In this document: positions 45,308-54,157 of the stretch, in pieces
How the letters are laid out: every line of letters begins with the position of its first letter
Position numbering within the stretch: the first letter of the stretch is position 1
NCBI RefSeq assembly: GCF_016743815.1
Contig: NZ_CP061035.1
Coordinates: 2,358,501-2,422,500, forward strand
DNA from: Sphingomonas aliaeris
Lineage (GTDB): Bacteria > Pseudomonadota > Alphaproteobacteria > Sphingomonadales > Sphingomonadaceae
Reading direction: 5' to 3'
Length of the DNA: 64,000 nt
Program-made: the position numbers and the translations under genes
Notes under the pieces: generated by a model
Database searches by the model: none
Told to the model about the DNA's origin: nothing
Seen by the model: only the letters and a program-made list of their open reading frames with translations

Positions 45308-47911
45308 ATGAAGAGATTCGAACTGTTCGCCGCGTCCGCGCTCGCCCTGGTCATCGCCATGCCGGCTGCCGCTCAGGTCGCCCCGCCGCCCCCGACGACC
45401 GTCCCGCCGGATGCCGCCACGACGGCGACCACCGATACGCCGACCGATGACGCCGGAAACAAGGTCGGCGGCTTCCAGGCCGATGACGATATCATCGTCA
45501 CCGCGGCGAAGCGCGAACAGACGCTTCAGGATATTCCGATCTCCGTCTCGGTGACGGGCGTGGACACGATCGAGAAGGCGCAGATCGTAGATCTCATCAA
45601 TCTCCAGTCCGTCGTCCCGTCGCTGCGCGTCACGCAGTTCCAGAGCGCTGGCCAGACCAACTTCACGATCCGCGGCTTCGGCAACGGCAACGGCAATATC
45701 GGTATTGAAAGTTCGGTCGGCGTGTTCATCGACGGCGTGTATCGCTCGCGATCCGCCTCCGCGATCGCCGATCTTCCCGACGTCCAGCGCATCGAGGTCC
45801 TGCGCGGCCCGCAATCGACCCTGTTCGGCAAGAACGTGTCGGCCGGCGCGATCAGCATCGTCACCAAATTGCCTGAGTTCGACTGGCACGTCCGCGCGGA
45901 GGCGACGGCCGGCAACTACGGGCTGATGCAGGCGAACGCTTCGATCACCGGTCCGCTCAGCGAAACGGTCGCGTTCCGCGTGTACGGCAACGTCAACCAG
46001 CGCGATGGCTATTTCCGGAACATCGTCAGCGGCGGCGAGGTCAATGGCCGCGACCGCTTCTCGATCCGCGGCGATCTGCTGTTCCAGCCCTCGTCGGACT
46101 TCTCGTTGCGTGTCATCGCGGATTTGAACCATATCGATGAAATCTGCTGCGGCGCCAGCACGCTGTTCAACGGGCCCGCGACCGTCCTGATCGGAGCGCC
46201 CCGCGCGGGTGTTCTCGGTGTCGGCGCGACGATAGGCAATCCGGCCCGGTTGTTCGACCGCGAACTGGTCTACAATACCGCGCCGAACAACGTCCTGACC
46301 GGCAAGGGCATTTCCGCGCAGGCCGATCTCAGCCTCGGCTTTGCGAAGCTGACGTCGATCACCTCCTATCGTACGCAGAGCAACCGCACGACACTCGACG
46401 TCGATTTCACCGGCGCTGATATTTCGAACCAGACGACCAACGATCGCATCAAGACCTTCACACAGGAATTCCGCCTGGCATCGGACAATGCGGGTCCCTT
46501 CAACTGGCTGCTCGGCGGCTTCTATGCCGACGAGAAGATTGATACCGGCCGCAACATCCTGTTCGGTCGCGACTCCCGCGCGTTTGTCGATGCACTGACC
46601 GTCGGACGCGGCGCGAACGGCCTGCCCAACGGCGCCCCGCCCGTCGGGACGCTCGAAACGCTCCAGTCGCTGGTCAATCCGAATGTCCGCCCCGGCGCGA
46701 CCTATTTCCAGCAGGGCCAAGGCATCTTCGACAATTACAAACTGGACGACCGATCCTTCTCGATCTTCGGGCAGTTCGACTTCAAGATCACCGACCGCCT
46801 GACGTTCACCGGCGGGGGCGCCTATCTCAACGATCGGAAGAAGGCGCAGTCCAACGTCGTGCTGACCGACCGGTTCGCGTTGCTCAACCTTCGGAATGTT
46901 CCGGAGCTTGGCTTCCTGCCTCTCTCGATCATTGCGCCGGGTGCCCCGGGCACGATCCCGGTCAATCTGTTCGCGGGTCTGAACGCGGTTCAATTCTTCT
47001 ATGCCGACACCGCCAACCATGCGCCGGTCAACTTCCCGAACGCGAACGAAAGCGGCATTCTGAAGGACGACAAGTTCACCTATGCCGGGCGTCTCGCCTA
47101 CGATCTCGACAGCCGCCTCAACGTCTATGCGAGCTATTCGACCGGCTGGAAGGCGGGTGCGTACAACCTCTCGTCCGACAGCCGCCCGCCGAACAACGGC
47201 GTCGGCCGCACCGCGGATCCGGAAAACGTCACCGTCTATGAACTGGGTGCGAAAGCGCGCTTCAACGGCGGCTTCCTGAACCTCGCCGTGTTCCAGCAGT
47301 CGATCAAGGGCTTCCAGTCGAACGCCTTTACCGGCACCGGCTTCGCTCTGGTCAATGCCGGCAAGCAGTCGGTCAAGGGCTTCGAACTCGACGCCCAGTA
47401 CCGCCCCGTCCGCCCGCTCCTGTTGACCGGCGCGGTGACGTATCTTGATCCTAAGTACGACTCGTTTACCCGCGCAACGTGCGTCTCATTCGATCCGGTC
47501 TGCCAGGTTCCGGCCGGATCCCCCGCCGGCACGCTCGCGCCACAGTTTCGCGATCTGTCCGGCCGTCGTCCGGCCGGCATCTCGAAATGGACCGGCAGCG
47601 TCTCCGCAACCTACACACAGGAATTCGGCGACGGCTACAGCGCCTTCGTGCGCGGCGAATATGATTTCGCCAGCAAGACACGTCTGACCGATACGGTGCC
47701 GGCGAACCTCAACACGTTCAGCCAGAACACGGTCAACGCGAGCCTCGGCGTCTCGACCCCCTATAAGCTCGACGTCCAGCTCTGGGTACGCAACCTGACG
47801 CAGGACAAGTATCTGCTCAGCGCATTCCAGACCGTTATCCAGTCCGGCAGCTTCAGCGGTTATCCGAACGAACCGCGCACATACGGCGTCACCCTGCGCA
47901 AGGCGTTCTGA
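45308..47911 (+). CDS. TonB-dependent outer membrane receptor
   Basis: An 867-residue outer-membrane receptor. It starts with a signal peptide (MKRFELFAASALALVIAMPA), then an Ala/Pro/Thr-rich linker, a TonB-box region (DDDIIVTAAKREQTLQDIPI) and the plug domain (IEVLRGPQSTLFGKNVSAGA). The rest is a beta-barrel ending in PNEPRTYGVTLRKAF with a terminal Phe. Sphingomonads carry many such receptors for siderophores, sugars or aromatics. The substrate cannot be told, and no periplasmic or inner-membrane transporter gene lies beside it. Confidence 0.93.
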   Translation: MKRFELFAASALALVIAMPAAAQVAPPPPTTVPPDAATTATTDTPTDDAGNKVGGFQADDDIIVTAAKREQTLQDIPISVSVTGVDTIEKAQIVDLINLQSVVPSLRVTQFQSAGQTNFTIRGFGNGNGNIGIESSVGVFIDGVYRSRSASAIADLPDVQRIEVLRGPQSTLFGKNVSAGAISIVTKLPEFDWHVRAEATAGNYGLMQANASITGPLSETVAFRVYGNVNQRDGYFRNIVSGGEVNGRDRFSIRGDLLFQPSSDFSLRVIADLNHIDEICCGASTLFNGPATVLIGAPRAGVLGVGATIGNPARLFDRELVYNTAPNNVLTGKGISAQADLSLGFAKLTSITSYRTQSNRTTLDVDFTGADISNQTTNDRIKTFTQEFRLASDNAGPFNWLLGGFYADEKIDTGRNILFGRDSRAFVDALTVGRGANGLPNGAPPVGTLETLQSLVNPNVRPGATYFQQGQGIFDNYKLDDRSFSIFGQFDFKITDRLTFTGGGAYLNDRKKAQSNVVLTDRFALLNLRNVPELGFLPLSIIAPGAPGTIPVNLFAGLNAVQFFYADTANHAPVNFPNANESGILKDDKFTYAGRLAYDLDSRLNVYASYSTGWKAGAYNLSSDSRPPNNGVGRTADPENVTVYELGAKARFNGGFLNLAVFQQSIKGFQSNAFTGTGFALVNAGKQSVKGFELDAQYRPVRPLLLTGAVTYLDPKYDSFTRATCVSFDPVCQVPAGSPAGTLAPQFRDLSGRRPAGISKWTGSVSATYTQEFGDGYSAFVRGEYDFASKTRLTDTVPANLNTFSQNTVNASLGVSTPYKLDVQLWVRNLTQDKYLLSAFQTVIQSGSFSGYPNEPRTYGVTLRKAF

Positions 47912-47944
47912 GCGCTTCCCCCTCACCCTGGTTGCGACCACCTC

Positions 47945-47975
47945 GGCCCCCGGCAGTCTTGCCGGGGGCCTTTTT
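47945..47975 (+). terminator. Rho-independent terminator of the TonB receptor gene
   Basis: GGCCCCCGGCA and TGCCGGGGGCC form a perfect 11-bp stem with loop GTCT, followed by TTTTT. It lies 33 bases after the receptor stop codon. Confidence 0.92.
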
Positions 47976-48025
47976 GTTGCAACCTTATCCCTGTGTCCTG
48001 CGCTTTTGATCGCAGAAGGAGAGCG

Positions 48026-48232
48026 ATGATGAGCGATTTGAAGAAGGGCGACGAAGTGACCTGGAAATCGCATGGCGGCACCGCGCACGGCCATGTCGAG
48101 AAGAAACAGACCAGCACCACGCACATAAAAGGCCATAAGGTCGTGGCAACAAAGGACGATCCGCAATTTATCGTAAGGAGTGACAATGGCGGAAAGGCGG
48201 CGCACAAGGAGGGCGCGCTGAAAAAGGCGTGA
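48026..48232 (+). CDS. DUF2945 (Tudor-like) small protein
   Basis: A 68-residue protein: MMSDLKKGDEVTWKSHGGTA, then HGHVEKKQTSTTHIKGHKVV, DDPQFIVRSDNGGKAAHKEG, ALKKA. This matches the DUF2945 family, a Tudor/SH3-like fold of unknown role often found with stress genes. AAGGAGAG precedes the start. Two adjacent ATGs are possible starts. Confidence 0.85.
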   Translation: MMSDLKKGDEVTWKSHGGTAHGHVEKKQTSTTHIKGHKVVATKDDPQFIVRSDNGGKAAHKEGALKKA

Positions 48233-48272
48233 ATCGATGTCGGCTTGAACGGCACATCAGGAAGGAAGATTT

Positions 48273-48551
48273 ATGGCGAAGACCCCAACTGCGGCAGCGG
48301 CCCCCAAGACCGGCGGCATCCACGCGCCTGTTCAGCCGTCGCCCGAGCTCGGTGAGATCGTCGGCAACGACAAGCTGCCGCGCAGCGAAGTGATCTCGAA
48401 GGTCTGGGAGTACATCAAGAAGCATGACCTCCAGAACCCTGAAAATAAAAGAGAAATTCTGGCCGACGACAAGCTGAAGAAGGTTTTCGGCCGCGACAAG
48501 TGCACCATGTTCGAGATGAACAAGTACATCGCTGCACACGTCAAGGCGTAA
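48273..48551 (+). CDS. SWIB/MDM2-domain protein
   Basis: A 92-residue protein with a short Ala/Thr-rich N-terminus and a SWIB domain (VQPSPELGEIVGNDKLPRSE, VISKVWEYIKKHDLQNPENK, REILADDKLKKVFGRDKCTM). SWIB domains occur in eukaryotic chromatin remodelers, chlamydiae and some bacterial proteins; here it stands alone and may bind DNA or protein. GGAAGG precedes the ATG. Similar DUF2945-SWIB pairs are plausible stress genes, but no function is known. Confidence 0.88.
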   Translation: MAKTPTAAAAPKTGGIHAPVQPSPELGEIVGNDKLPRSEVISKVWEYIKKHDLQNPENKREILADDKLKKVFGRDKCTMFEMNKYIAAHVKA

Positions 48552-48595
48552 CGCCCGGCGCGGGCGTTGCCGCCCGCCGCGCGACAAGCGAACTG

Positions 48596-48626
48596 GGTCC
48601 GGCAGCATCGCTGTCCGGGCCTTTTT
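48596..48626 (+). terminator. Rho-independent terminator after the SWIB gene
   Basis: GGTCCGGCAGC and GCTGTCCGGGCC form a stem with one bulge and one wobble pair, followed by TTTTT. Confidence 0.8.
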
Positions 48627-48772
48627 CGTGACCGCAGATGCCGGCGCTGGCTAAAAGATCATTTCGCCCCCGATTCGCTTGCGGGCGACGGCTTCGCATC
48701 GCGGTCGGAACCGGCAGGCCTTGGAAAGGCCCTGCGACCCCCCGCGGCGCAACCATCCTCGCGCGACAATGT

Positions 48773-48803
48773 AAAAAGCCGCCGACCTTTCGGCCAGCGG
48801 CTT
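48773..48803 (-). terminator. Terminator of the first PEP-CTERM gene
   Basis: On the minus strand AAGCCGCTGGCC and GGTCGGCGGCTT pair (one wobble) around GAAA and are followed by TTT. A near-identical hairpin follows the second PEP-CTERM gene at 49927-49956, which supports common ancestry of the two genes. Confidence 0.85.
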
Positions 48804-48827
48804 CGTACGCGTCCGGGGAATGAACCC

Positions 48828-49403
48828 TCAGCCAAAAGCGACCTTCATGGTACGACGACGCGTGCGCAATGCGGCGCCCATCACGCCAAAGCCGGCGATC
48901 ATCATGCCCCAGGTCGCCGGTTCCGGCACGGCAGCGGTGGCGACGGTTGCGAACGCCTGAACACCGGTCAGCGGTTGGATGAAGGCGGCATTGTTGTAAA
49001 TGATCTGGGTTACGCCCTTATCCCCTCCGGTGCACGATATGTCTACCGAGACACTGCAAAGGAAAGCCGAGAAATCATTCATTCCAAGGATGAGGCCATT
49101 CTCTGACGATGAGTAGTCGAACGTCATTTCCGTGGCACTTGCCACCAAGGCGGACCCCACGACGATTGTCGTTCCCGTTGCCTTGTTGGCCGTGAGCGGA
49201 CCCGCCGAACCATCAAACGTCAGCGAAAAGTCGGTGATATTTCCCTCGCGGATCACGCCAATGGTGCTGTCCGTGGTGATCGTTCCTATGACCGACGCGC
49301 CACCGATCGTTCTGTTCACCACATAAACCGTCGCTAATGCGGGGGTTGCAGCCGACAGAGCGGAAACAGCAACCGCTGCTCCAAGCAGCGCCTTGTTCAT
49401 CAT
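48828..49403 (-). CDS. PEPxxWA-CTERM sorting domain protein
   Basis: A 191-residue exported protein: signal peptide (MMNKALLGAAVAVSALSAAT), a beta-rich body with two Cys (FLCSVSVDISCTGG) and a C-terminal sorting signal VPEPATWGMMIAGFGVMGAA followed by LRTRRR. PEPxxWA-CTERM signals are typical of sphingomonads and are thought to be processed by an exosortase-type enzyme; none is in this window. The second of two adjacent ATGs may be the start. Confidence 0.88.
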   Translation of the reverse strand: MMNKALLGAAVAVSALSAATPALATVYVVNRTIGGASVIGTITTDSTIGVIREGNITDFSLTFDGSAGPLTANKATGTTIVVGSALVASATEMTFDYSSSENGLILGMNDFSAFLCSVSVDISCTGGDKGVTQIIYNNAAFIQPLTGVQAFATVATAAVPEPATWGMMIAGFGVMGAALRTRRRTMKVAFG

Positions 49404-49926
49404 CTTCACAGTGTATCTCCGATTGTTGTTTTCATTCCACATCGGTCGTTTGCGCTCAGCGCCCCCCGCCTCCGAAGAATGATCGAGCTGCTAACAAGCC
49501 TTTAATGATTCGTCCGCACCTATTTTTTGCAAAACCTGGCGCGTTTCAAAATGACACAAGATGATTACGTAGTAACCTCGACTAGAAACAGCAGCAAATG
49601 AAAGCAACACACTTGATGTCCACGACCTAGCAGTCTTTGTCACATGGCTCTCAATTCTTCTCTGAACTCAGGTTATTATTTGAATTATCTATTCTATTTT
49701 CCATAAGCAATCAATTTACTATCGGGTCTGCCCGATCGCATAGCCTATTAAAACCCTGCTCGCAGTCATACGATATGGAGTTTATCAGCCAGCAAGACCG
49801 GGCAAACGACCCATCTGGAAGGGGCCATCGGGCTTGCATCGCCGAAATCAGGCATGATCATGTGGAGAAATTTACGGAAAGATCGGGCCTGCACAGATAC
49901 CCAATGCCCCGCAGCGCAACTCGGCG
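49404..49926. other. AT-rich stretch without a supported gene
   Basis: About 520 bases upstream of the first PEP-CTERM gene. The middle (49600-49790) is visibly poorer in G+C than the surroundings. The part next to the gene resembles the upstream region of the second PEP-CTERM gene (shared GTATCxCCGATTGT and CCGAAGAAxGATCG), as expected for a tandem duplication. No open frame here has coding character. Confidence 0.6.
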
Positions 49927-49956
49927 AAAAGCCGCCAGTCTTTCGACCAGCGGCTT
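49927..49956 (-). terminator. Terminator of the second PEP-CTERM gene
   Basis: On the minus strand AAGCCGCTGGTC and GACTGGCGGCTT pair around GAAA and are followed by TTTCG. It is the counterpart of 48773-48803 and, unusually, lies inside the remnant of the reading frame. Confidence 0.75.
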
Positions 49957-49977
49957 CACACTCGTCCGGCAAAACCG

Positions 49978-50580
49978 CTAGGCGAAAAAGACCTTCGTGC
50001 TATGACGACGCGTGCGCAGTGCGGCGCCCGTCATGCCGAAGCCAGCGATCATCATGCCCTAGGTACCCATCTCCGGTACGGCACCCGCATTCACGAAAGT
50101 CACGGTTCCGATATAGAGGCTGCTATTATCGCGCGATGTCGTGACCACCGCCCGTGCAATATTGGAATATCCGGTAAACCCTGCATAGCCGGCCCGCACC
50201 AGATTGGGGGTCGGGCTGCCCGTAAAGATGCCGCTCTCCAGCAGATTGCCAAGGTCGTCATACGCGCTCAGGATAACGTCCAGATTGTCCGAGACGAAGT
50301 TCAGGCCGAAACCCGAGACGGGCGCAGCGAACGAAAGCGTTATCGGACCCATCGAATCCAGATACGACAGGTCGGGTGCGAAGACCGCCTGCCCTGCATT
50401 GCTCCCGCCAGAAATCGTCGTCCCTTGAGACACCACAGTCTCACCGTTTTCGATCAAGGAGGTGTTGACCGACTTTGCATTGGGCCCGAACGTGTTCGAA
50501 AATATCGGTGCAGCATTCGCCGCCGACACGCCCGATATCGCGACGGTTACTGCGATCATCATTTTGGCCACGGTCTTCAT
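49978..50580 (-). pseudogene. PEP-CTERM-type protein with a stop codon inside the sorting signal
   Basis: A 173-residue exported protein (signal peptide MKTVAKMMIAVTVAISGVSA) ends at TAG 50059-50061. In the same frame beyond the stop, the family C-terminus continues: GMMIAGFGMTGAALRTRRH, then STKVFFA to 49978. Compared with its neighbour (VPEPATWGMMIAGFG), this copy reads VPEMGT-stop-GMMIAGFG: the Trp codon has become TAG and PEP has become PEM. The product would be secreted but not sorted. It could instead be a functional soluble form. Confidence 0.82.
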
Positions 50581-50965
50581 ATCGTATCCCCGATTGTGGC
50601 ATTTCGATCGGCGGATTGCGACTTTTACACCTCAATCACCGAAGAACGATCGGGTCGTTAGCGATCGGGCAACCGCCCGTCGTCATCTATTTTTCACAAT
50701 AATCGCCATGTTCCGAAAAGACACGCAATGCTCTCGCGGCGAACGCGGATGATGAAACACGGATCGGTCCAGATAATTTATTCAGACAATCTATCAAATG
50801 CTTCCAGAATAAGTTGAATTATTTCATCATGGGTTCGCATCGTATTTAACAAACCGCGCAAAAGGCCGTTCGAGCGGTTTCTCGCTAATGTTCATCGATC
50901 GAAAAAAACGATGATCTTTATGGAGCGAAGCCTCCGGGATGCGGCCGCGGTCCACGAATGAAGGT
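50581..50965. other. Gene-free AT-rich stretch between tRNA-Arg and the second PEP-CTERM gene
   Basis: About 385 bases. Near the gene it shares short blocks with the upstream region of the other PEP-CTERM gene. The rest is poorer in G+C than average, with runs such as GATCGAAAAAAACGATGATC. No coding frame, repeat pair or integrase was seen, although it adjoins a tRNA gene. Confidence 0.55.
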
Positions 50966-51042
50966 TGGTGCCCCCGGCGAGATCCGAACACGCGGCCTAC
51001 GGTTTAGGAAACCGTTGCTCTATCCGGCTGAGCTACGGGGGC
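50966..51042 (-). tRNA. tRNA-Arg (anticodon CCT)
   Basis: On the minus strand a 77-base cloverleaf: acceptor GCCCCCG/CGGGGGC, D-arm AGCTCAGCCGGATAGAGC, anticodon stem ACGGT-TTCCTAA-ACCGT giving anticodon CCT, T-loop TTCGGATC and encoded CCA. It reads the AGG arginine codon. Such tRNAs are common integration sites, but no element was seen. Confidence 0.96.
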
Positions 51043-51077
51043 ACTGCCTCCGCTGGTACGCATGAAGCGAAACACGG

Positions 51078-51773
51078 TCAATCCGGGTGCGACGGCATCC
51101 TCGCGTCGTGCGGCAGGAACCAGGGGCCCGCGAGCAATCCGAACAGAAAGCCGCCCAGATGCGCTTCCCATGCCAGCCCGGCGGATTGGCCGAACAGGAA
51201 CGGGATCACTGCGAATATGACGATCAGCCATGCGTTCGATTTGACGAGGCCGATGACGATCGCCTTCGTCCGACGCGACAGTACGGGCATCAACGGCTCC
51301 CCCTCGCGCGGCAACCGGATCAGCAGCCCCAGCAGCCCGTATATCGCGCCCGATGCGCCCACCATCGGCATGACGCCATGTGGCTGCAACCCGACGTACA
51401 TCGCCATTCCGGCAAGGCCGCTTGCCAGGAACATCGCATAATAGCGCAGCCACGCGCCGGGTGGATCGCCCAACCGTGCGACCAGCGGCCCGCTCAACAC
51501 CGCCAGCGCCACGGCGTTCATCGCGATATGCGCCGCGCCGCCATGCGCGAACATGTGCAGAAAGATCGTGTCGTAGCGGCCTGCGGCGAGCGTGGCGGCA
51601 GAAACGCCCCAGCGGACCATTCCCCCGGTTCCGATATGCGCCACCCACAACGCGGCCATCACCGCGATCAAGATCGCGCCGGGAACGTGGGCGGACGCCG
51701 GAACGTACCATGACAGGTCTATGCCTGCCGGTTCGTCGTCGCGCTCGTCGGATGAGTGATCGGCAGGATGCAC
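51078..51773 (-). CDS. Rhomboid-family intramembrane serine protease
   Basis: A 231-residue protein with six to seven hydrophobic segments. The catalytic Ser is in MVGASGAIYGLLG and the His in AWEAHLGGFLFGLLAG; HMFAHGGAAHIAMN is the upstream family motif. Rhomboids cleave membrane proteins within the bilayer. Its substrates are unknown. It ends 35 bases before tRNA-Arg. Confidence 0.9.
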   Translation of the reverse strand: MHPADHSSDERDDEPAGIDLSWYVPASAHVPGAILIAVMAALWVAHIGTGGMVRWGVSAATLAAGRYDTIFLHMFAHGGAAHIAMNAVALAVLSGPLVARLGDPPGAWLRYYAMFLASGLAGMAMYVGLQPHGVMPMVGASGAIYGLLGLLIRLPREGEPLMPVLSRRTKAIVIGLVKSNAWLIVIFAVIPFLFGQSAGLAWEAHLGGFLFGLLAGPWFLPHDARMPSHPD

Positions 51774-51776
51774 CGG

Positions 51777-52253
51777 CTAGTTCAACGCCTCGGGCGGAAC
51801 GACCGGCACGATCAGCGGGGCGATCGACACGCCGTCCTCGACCAGCGCCTTCGCCTCGGCCAGCGTGGATTGACCGTGGATCGGGGCATGCTCTTCCTCC
51901 CCCGCATGCATCGCCCGTGCGCGGTCGGCGAAATTCCGACCCACCCATTGCGACGTCTCGAGCATCTTCGACTGCATCTCCGCCAGCGATTTCAGCGCCG
52001 CCTTCAGCGTGTCAGCCGTCACCGGCGCGTTCGGCGTGCCTGCTTTGTTCGGCCGCGCCGCGGGGGGCGCGACCACTCGGCTATTGCCCTTCGCTCCGAT
52101 ATTCGGCGCCATCACCGCCTTGGCTACGTCGCTTTCTCCGCACACCGGGCACGCGACCAGCCCGCGACCGCGTTGATCCTCGAACGCCTTGCTCGATCCG
52201 AACCACGCCTCGAACACGTGATCCTGCGGGCATTTCAGGTCGAAGACGATCAT
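51777..52253 (-). CDS. DUF1178 family protein
   Basis: A 158-residue protein: MIVFDLKCPQDHVFEAWFGS, SKAFEDQRGRGLVACPVCGE, with two Cys pairs (CPQDH, CPVC), which may bind metal. The family is widespread in Alphaproteobacteria with no known function. It overlaps the amidase gene by four bases and probably shares its operon. Confidence 0.88.
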   Translation of the reverse strand: MIVFDLKCPQDHVFEAWFGSSKAFEDQRGRGLVACPVCGESDVAKAVMAPNIGAKGNSRVVAPPAARPNKAGTPNAPVTADTLKAALKSLAEMQSKMLETSQWVGRNFADRARAMHAGEEEHAPIHGQSTLAEAKALVEDGVSIAPLIVPVVPPEALN

Positions 52254-53072
52254 GCCGCCGTCACGGCCGGGATGGCGCGTCGATGCTCAATCACGGGGAT
52301 CCGCGCGCGCACATCGTTCAGGCGCTGCGGATCGATCTCGGCATAACCGATCCCCGCCGCCTCGCCCATGTCCAGTACGATCTCGCCCCAGGGATCGATC
52401 ACCAGCGAATGGCCGAACGTCTCGCGGCCATCCTCATGCACCCCCGTCTGCGCGGACGCGATCACCCAGGCGCCCGCCTCAATCGCGCGCGCCCGCAACA
52501 GGACATGCCAGTGCGCCACGCCGGTCGGCCGGGTGAAGGCCGCGGGCACCGACAGGATCTGCGCACCCGCATCGCTCAACGCGCGGTAAAGATCGGGAAA
52601 GCGGATGTCATAGCAGATCGACAGGCCAATCCGCCCGGCCGGCGTCGCCACCACCGTCGCCGTATCGCCGCCGACATAGGCAGCGGATTCTGCGCCAGCT
52701 TTCGCCGGTCGGCAGATCCACGTCGAACAGGTGGATCTTGTCATACCGCGCGCAGATCTCGCCCTGGCCGTCGATCACGAACCCACGATTGGCGAACTTG
52801 CCGTCCGCCCGGCGAATGGCGAGCGATCCTAGGTGAACCCAGATCCCGGCACGTTTCGCAGCTTCGCACACCGCTTCGAGAACAGGATCGGCGTCCTCAT
52901 CGACTATATGCGCCGAACCCCGCGCGCGATCACGATCGATCAGGCCCGACATTTCCGGCGTAAACAGCATCCTCGCACCGCCTGCAGCGGCTTCGGCGAT
53001 CGCTCCGGTCAGCGTGCCAGCATTTGCGGCGGGATTGATCCCGCTCGTCATCTGCAACACGGCAACCTTCAT
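52250..53072 (-). CDS. Carbon-nitrogen hydrolase (nitrilase superfamily), frameshifted
   Basis: Starts MKVAVLQMTSGINPAANAGT and carries the family triad: Glu in FTPEMSGL, Lys in RYDKIHLFDVDLP and Cys in LSICYDIRFPDLYRAL. The frame breaks at about 52690. Removing one base (read GAATCC instead of AGAATCC) changes ESWRRIRC to ESWRESAAYVGGDTAT and gives a 273-residue protein like the NIT1/NIT2 group (omega-amidase or deaminated-glutathione amidase). The substrate is uncertain. Its start overlaps the glutaredoxin stop. Confidence 0.88.
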
Positions 53073-53326
53073 GCGCCGAGCAGTGCGTCCAGTTTGCCCG
53101 CGCGTTCCAGTGCTGCCAGATCGTCCGATCCGCCGACGTGCGTGCCGTCGATGAAGATCTGCGGCACCGTCGTACCGCCATTGGACCGGTCGAGCATCTC
53201 GGCGCGCTTCGGCCCGCCCATCGTGATGTCGAATTCCTCGACCTCCACGTTCTTGCTCGACAACAGCTTCATCGCCCGCGCGCAATACGGGCAGAAGGCT
53301 TTGGTATAGATTTCGACTTTGGCCAT
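53069..53326 (-). CDS. grxC: Glutaredoxin 3
   Basis: An 85-residue glutaredoxin (MAKVEIYTKAFCPYCARAMK) with the CPYC active site, then TTVPQIFIDGTHVGGSDDLA. It reduces disulfides using glutathione. An ATG two codons upstream is a possible alternative start. The stop overlaps the amidase start (ATGA). Confidence 0.93.
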   Translation of the reverse strand: MAKVEIYTKAFCPYCARAMKLLSSKNVEVEEFDITMGGPKRAEMLDRSNGGTTVPQIFIDGTHVGGSDDLAALERAGKLDALLGA

Positions 53327-53380
53327 GAACACGAGATGTGGTCGCCCGGCCCGCTTGTCAATCGCGCGGGCGGCAATGCG

Positions 53381-54115
53381 TCAGGCGTCGTCCGCGCCTG
53401 CCTCGTCCAGCACGCGCGCCCAGCACAGGATCGTGACGCGTGCCGCACCGGCGCGCAGCAACACCCGCGTACAGCCGTCGGTCGTCGCCCCGCTCGTATG
53501 CACGTCGTCCACCAGCACGACAGATTTCCCCCGCAAGCGATCGCCGTCAGCGACGCCGAAGGCGCCCGCCACCACCCGCGCCCTGCCCTTCGCGCCCAAC
53601 CCCCGGAGCGGCGGCGTCGCCTTGACGCGGCGCAGGACGTGAGGGTCCACCGGCACGCCCGACGCCGCGGACAGCTTCGCCGCGATGAGCGCCGACTGGT
53701 TGAACCCGCGCGACCAGATCCGCCAGCGATGCAGCGGAACGGGCACCAGCAGTTCGGCATGATCCGGCATCAGCCGCCGCATCGCCCGCGCCGCGGTTTC
53801 GGCGAAGCCCGTACGCCCGCCATATTTCAACCGCATCGCCACGGTCCGCGCGACATCGCCGTAAGCGACCGCCGCAAGTACCCCCGAATGACGCGGCGGA
53901 TCGGCCAGGCACGCCGCACACTCCGCGCCCTCGCCCCGGTCGTAATCGAACGGCACGTGGCACGCCGCACACCAGGGCGGCGCCAGAAAACGCAATCGCC
54001 CGAAGCACTTCGCGCAAAACCGGTGATCCTCTTGCATCACCGCACCGCATCCGGGGCAGCGCGGCGGCAGCGCAAGCCCGGCGATATAGTGTAGAGGTGC
54101 GATCAAAGGCGACAC
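53381..54115 (-). CDS. comF: ComF-family phosphoribosyltransferase
   Basis: A 244-residue protein. The N-terminal zinc-ribbon cysteines (PPRCPGCGAVMQEDHRFCAK, WCAACHV, CAACLAD) precede a PRTase domain with VPVPLHRWRIWSRGFNQSAL and the PRPP loop VVLVDDVHTSGATTDGC. ComF is needed for DNA uptake in competent bacteria; in others its role is unclear. GTG 54115 (VSPLIAPLHYIAGL) was chosen. The much longer open frame upstream is antisense to the neighbouring methyltransferase. Confidence 0.88.
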   Translation of the reverse strand: MSPLIAPLHYIAGLALPPRCPGCGAVMQEDHRFCAKCFGRLRFLAPPWCAACHVPFDYDRGEGAECAACLADPPRHSGVLAAVAYGDVARTVAMRLKYGGRTGFAETAARAMRRLMPDHAELLVPVPLHRWRIWSRGFNQSALIAAKLSAASGVPVDPHVLRRVKATPPLRGLGAKGRARVVAGAFGVADGDRLRGKSVVLVDDVHTSGATTDGCTRVLLRAGAARVTILCWARVLDEAGADDA

Positions 54116-54157
54116 GGACTCTTGTCGCCGCCGCCCGTCCACGGCACAAGCCCGGAC

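Noticed and set aside
45242..47020. A 592-residue open frame opposite the TonB-dependent receptor
   Set aside because: It is antisense to a clear receptor with signal peptide and plug domain. Its composition (Arg, Asp, Ala, Gly-rich) is typical of a shadow frame in GC-rich DNA.
49404..51042. A genomic island integrated at tRNA-Arg
   Set aside because: The region is AT-rich next to a tRNA, but no integrase, no direct repeat of the tRNA 3' end and no foreign gene were seen.
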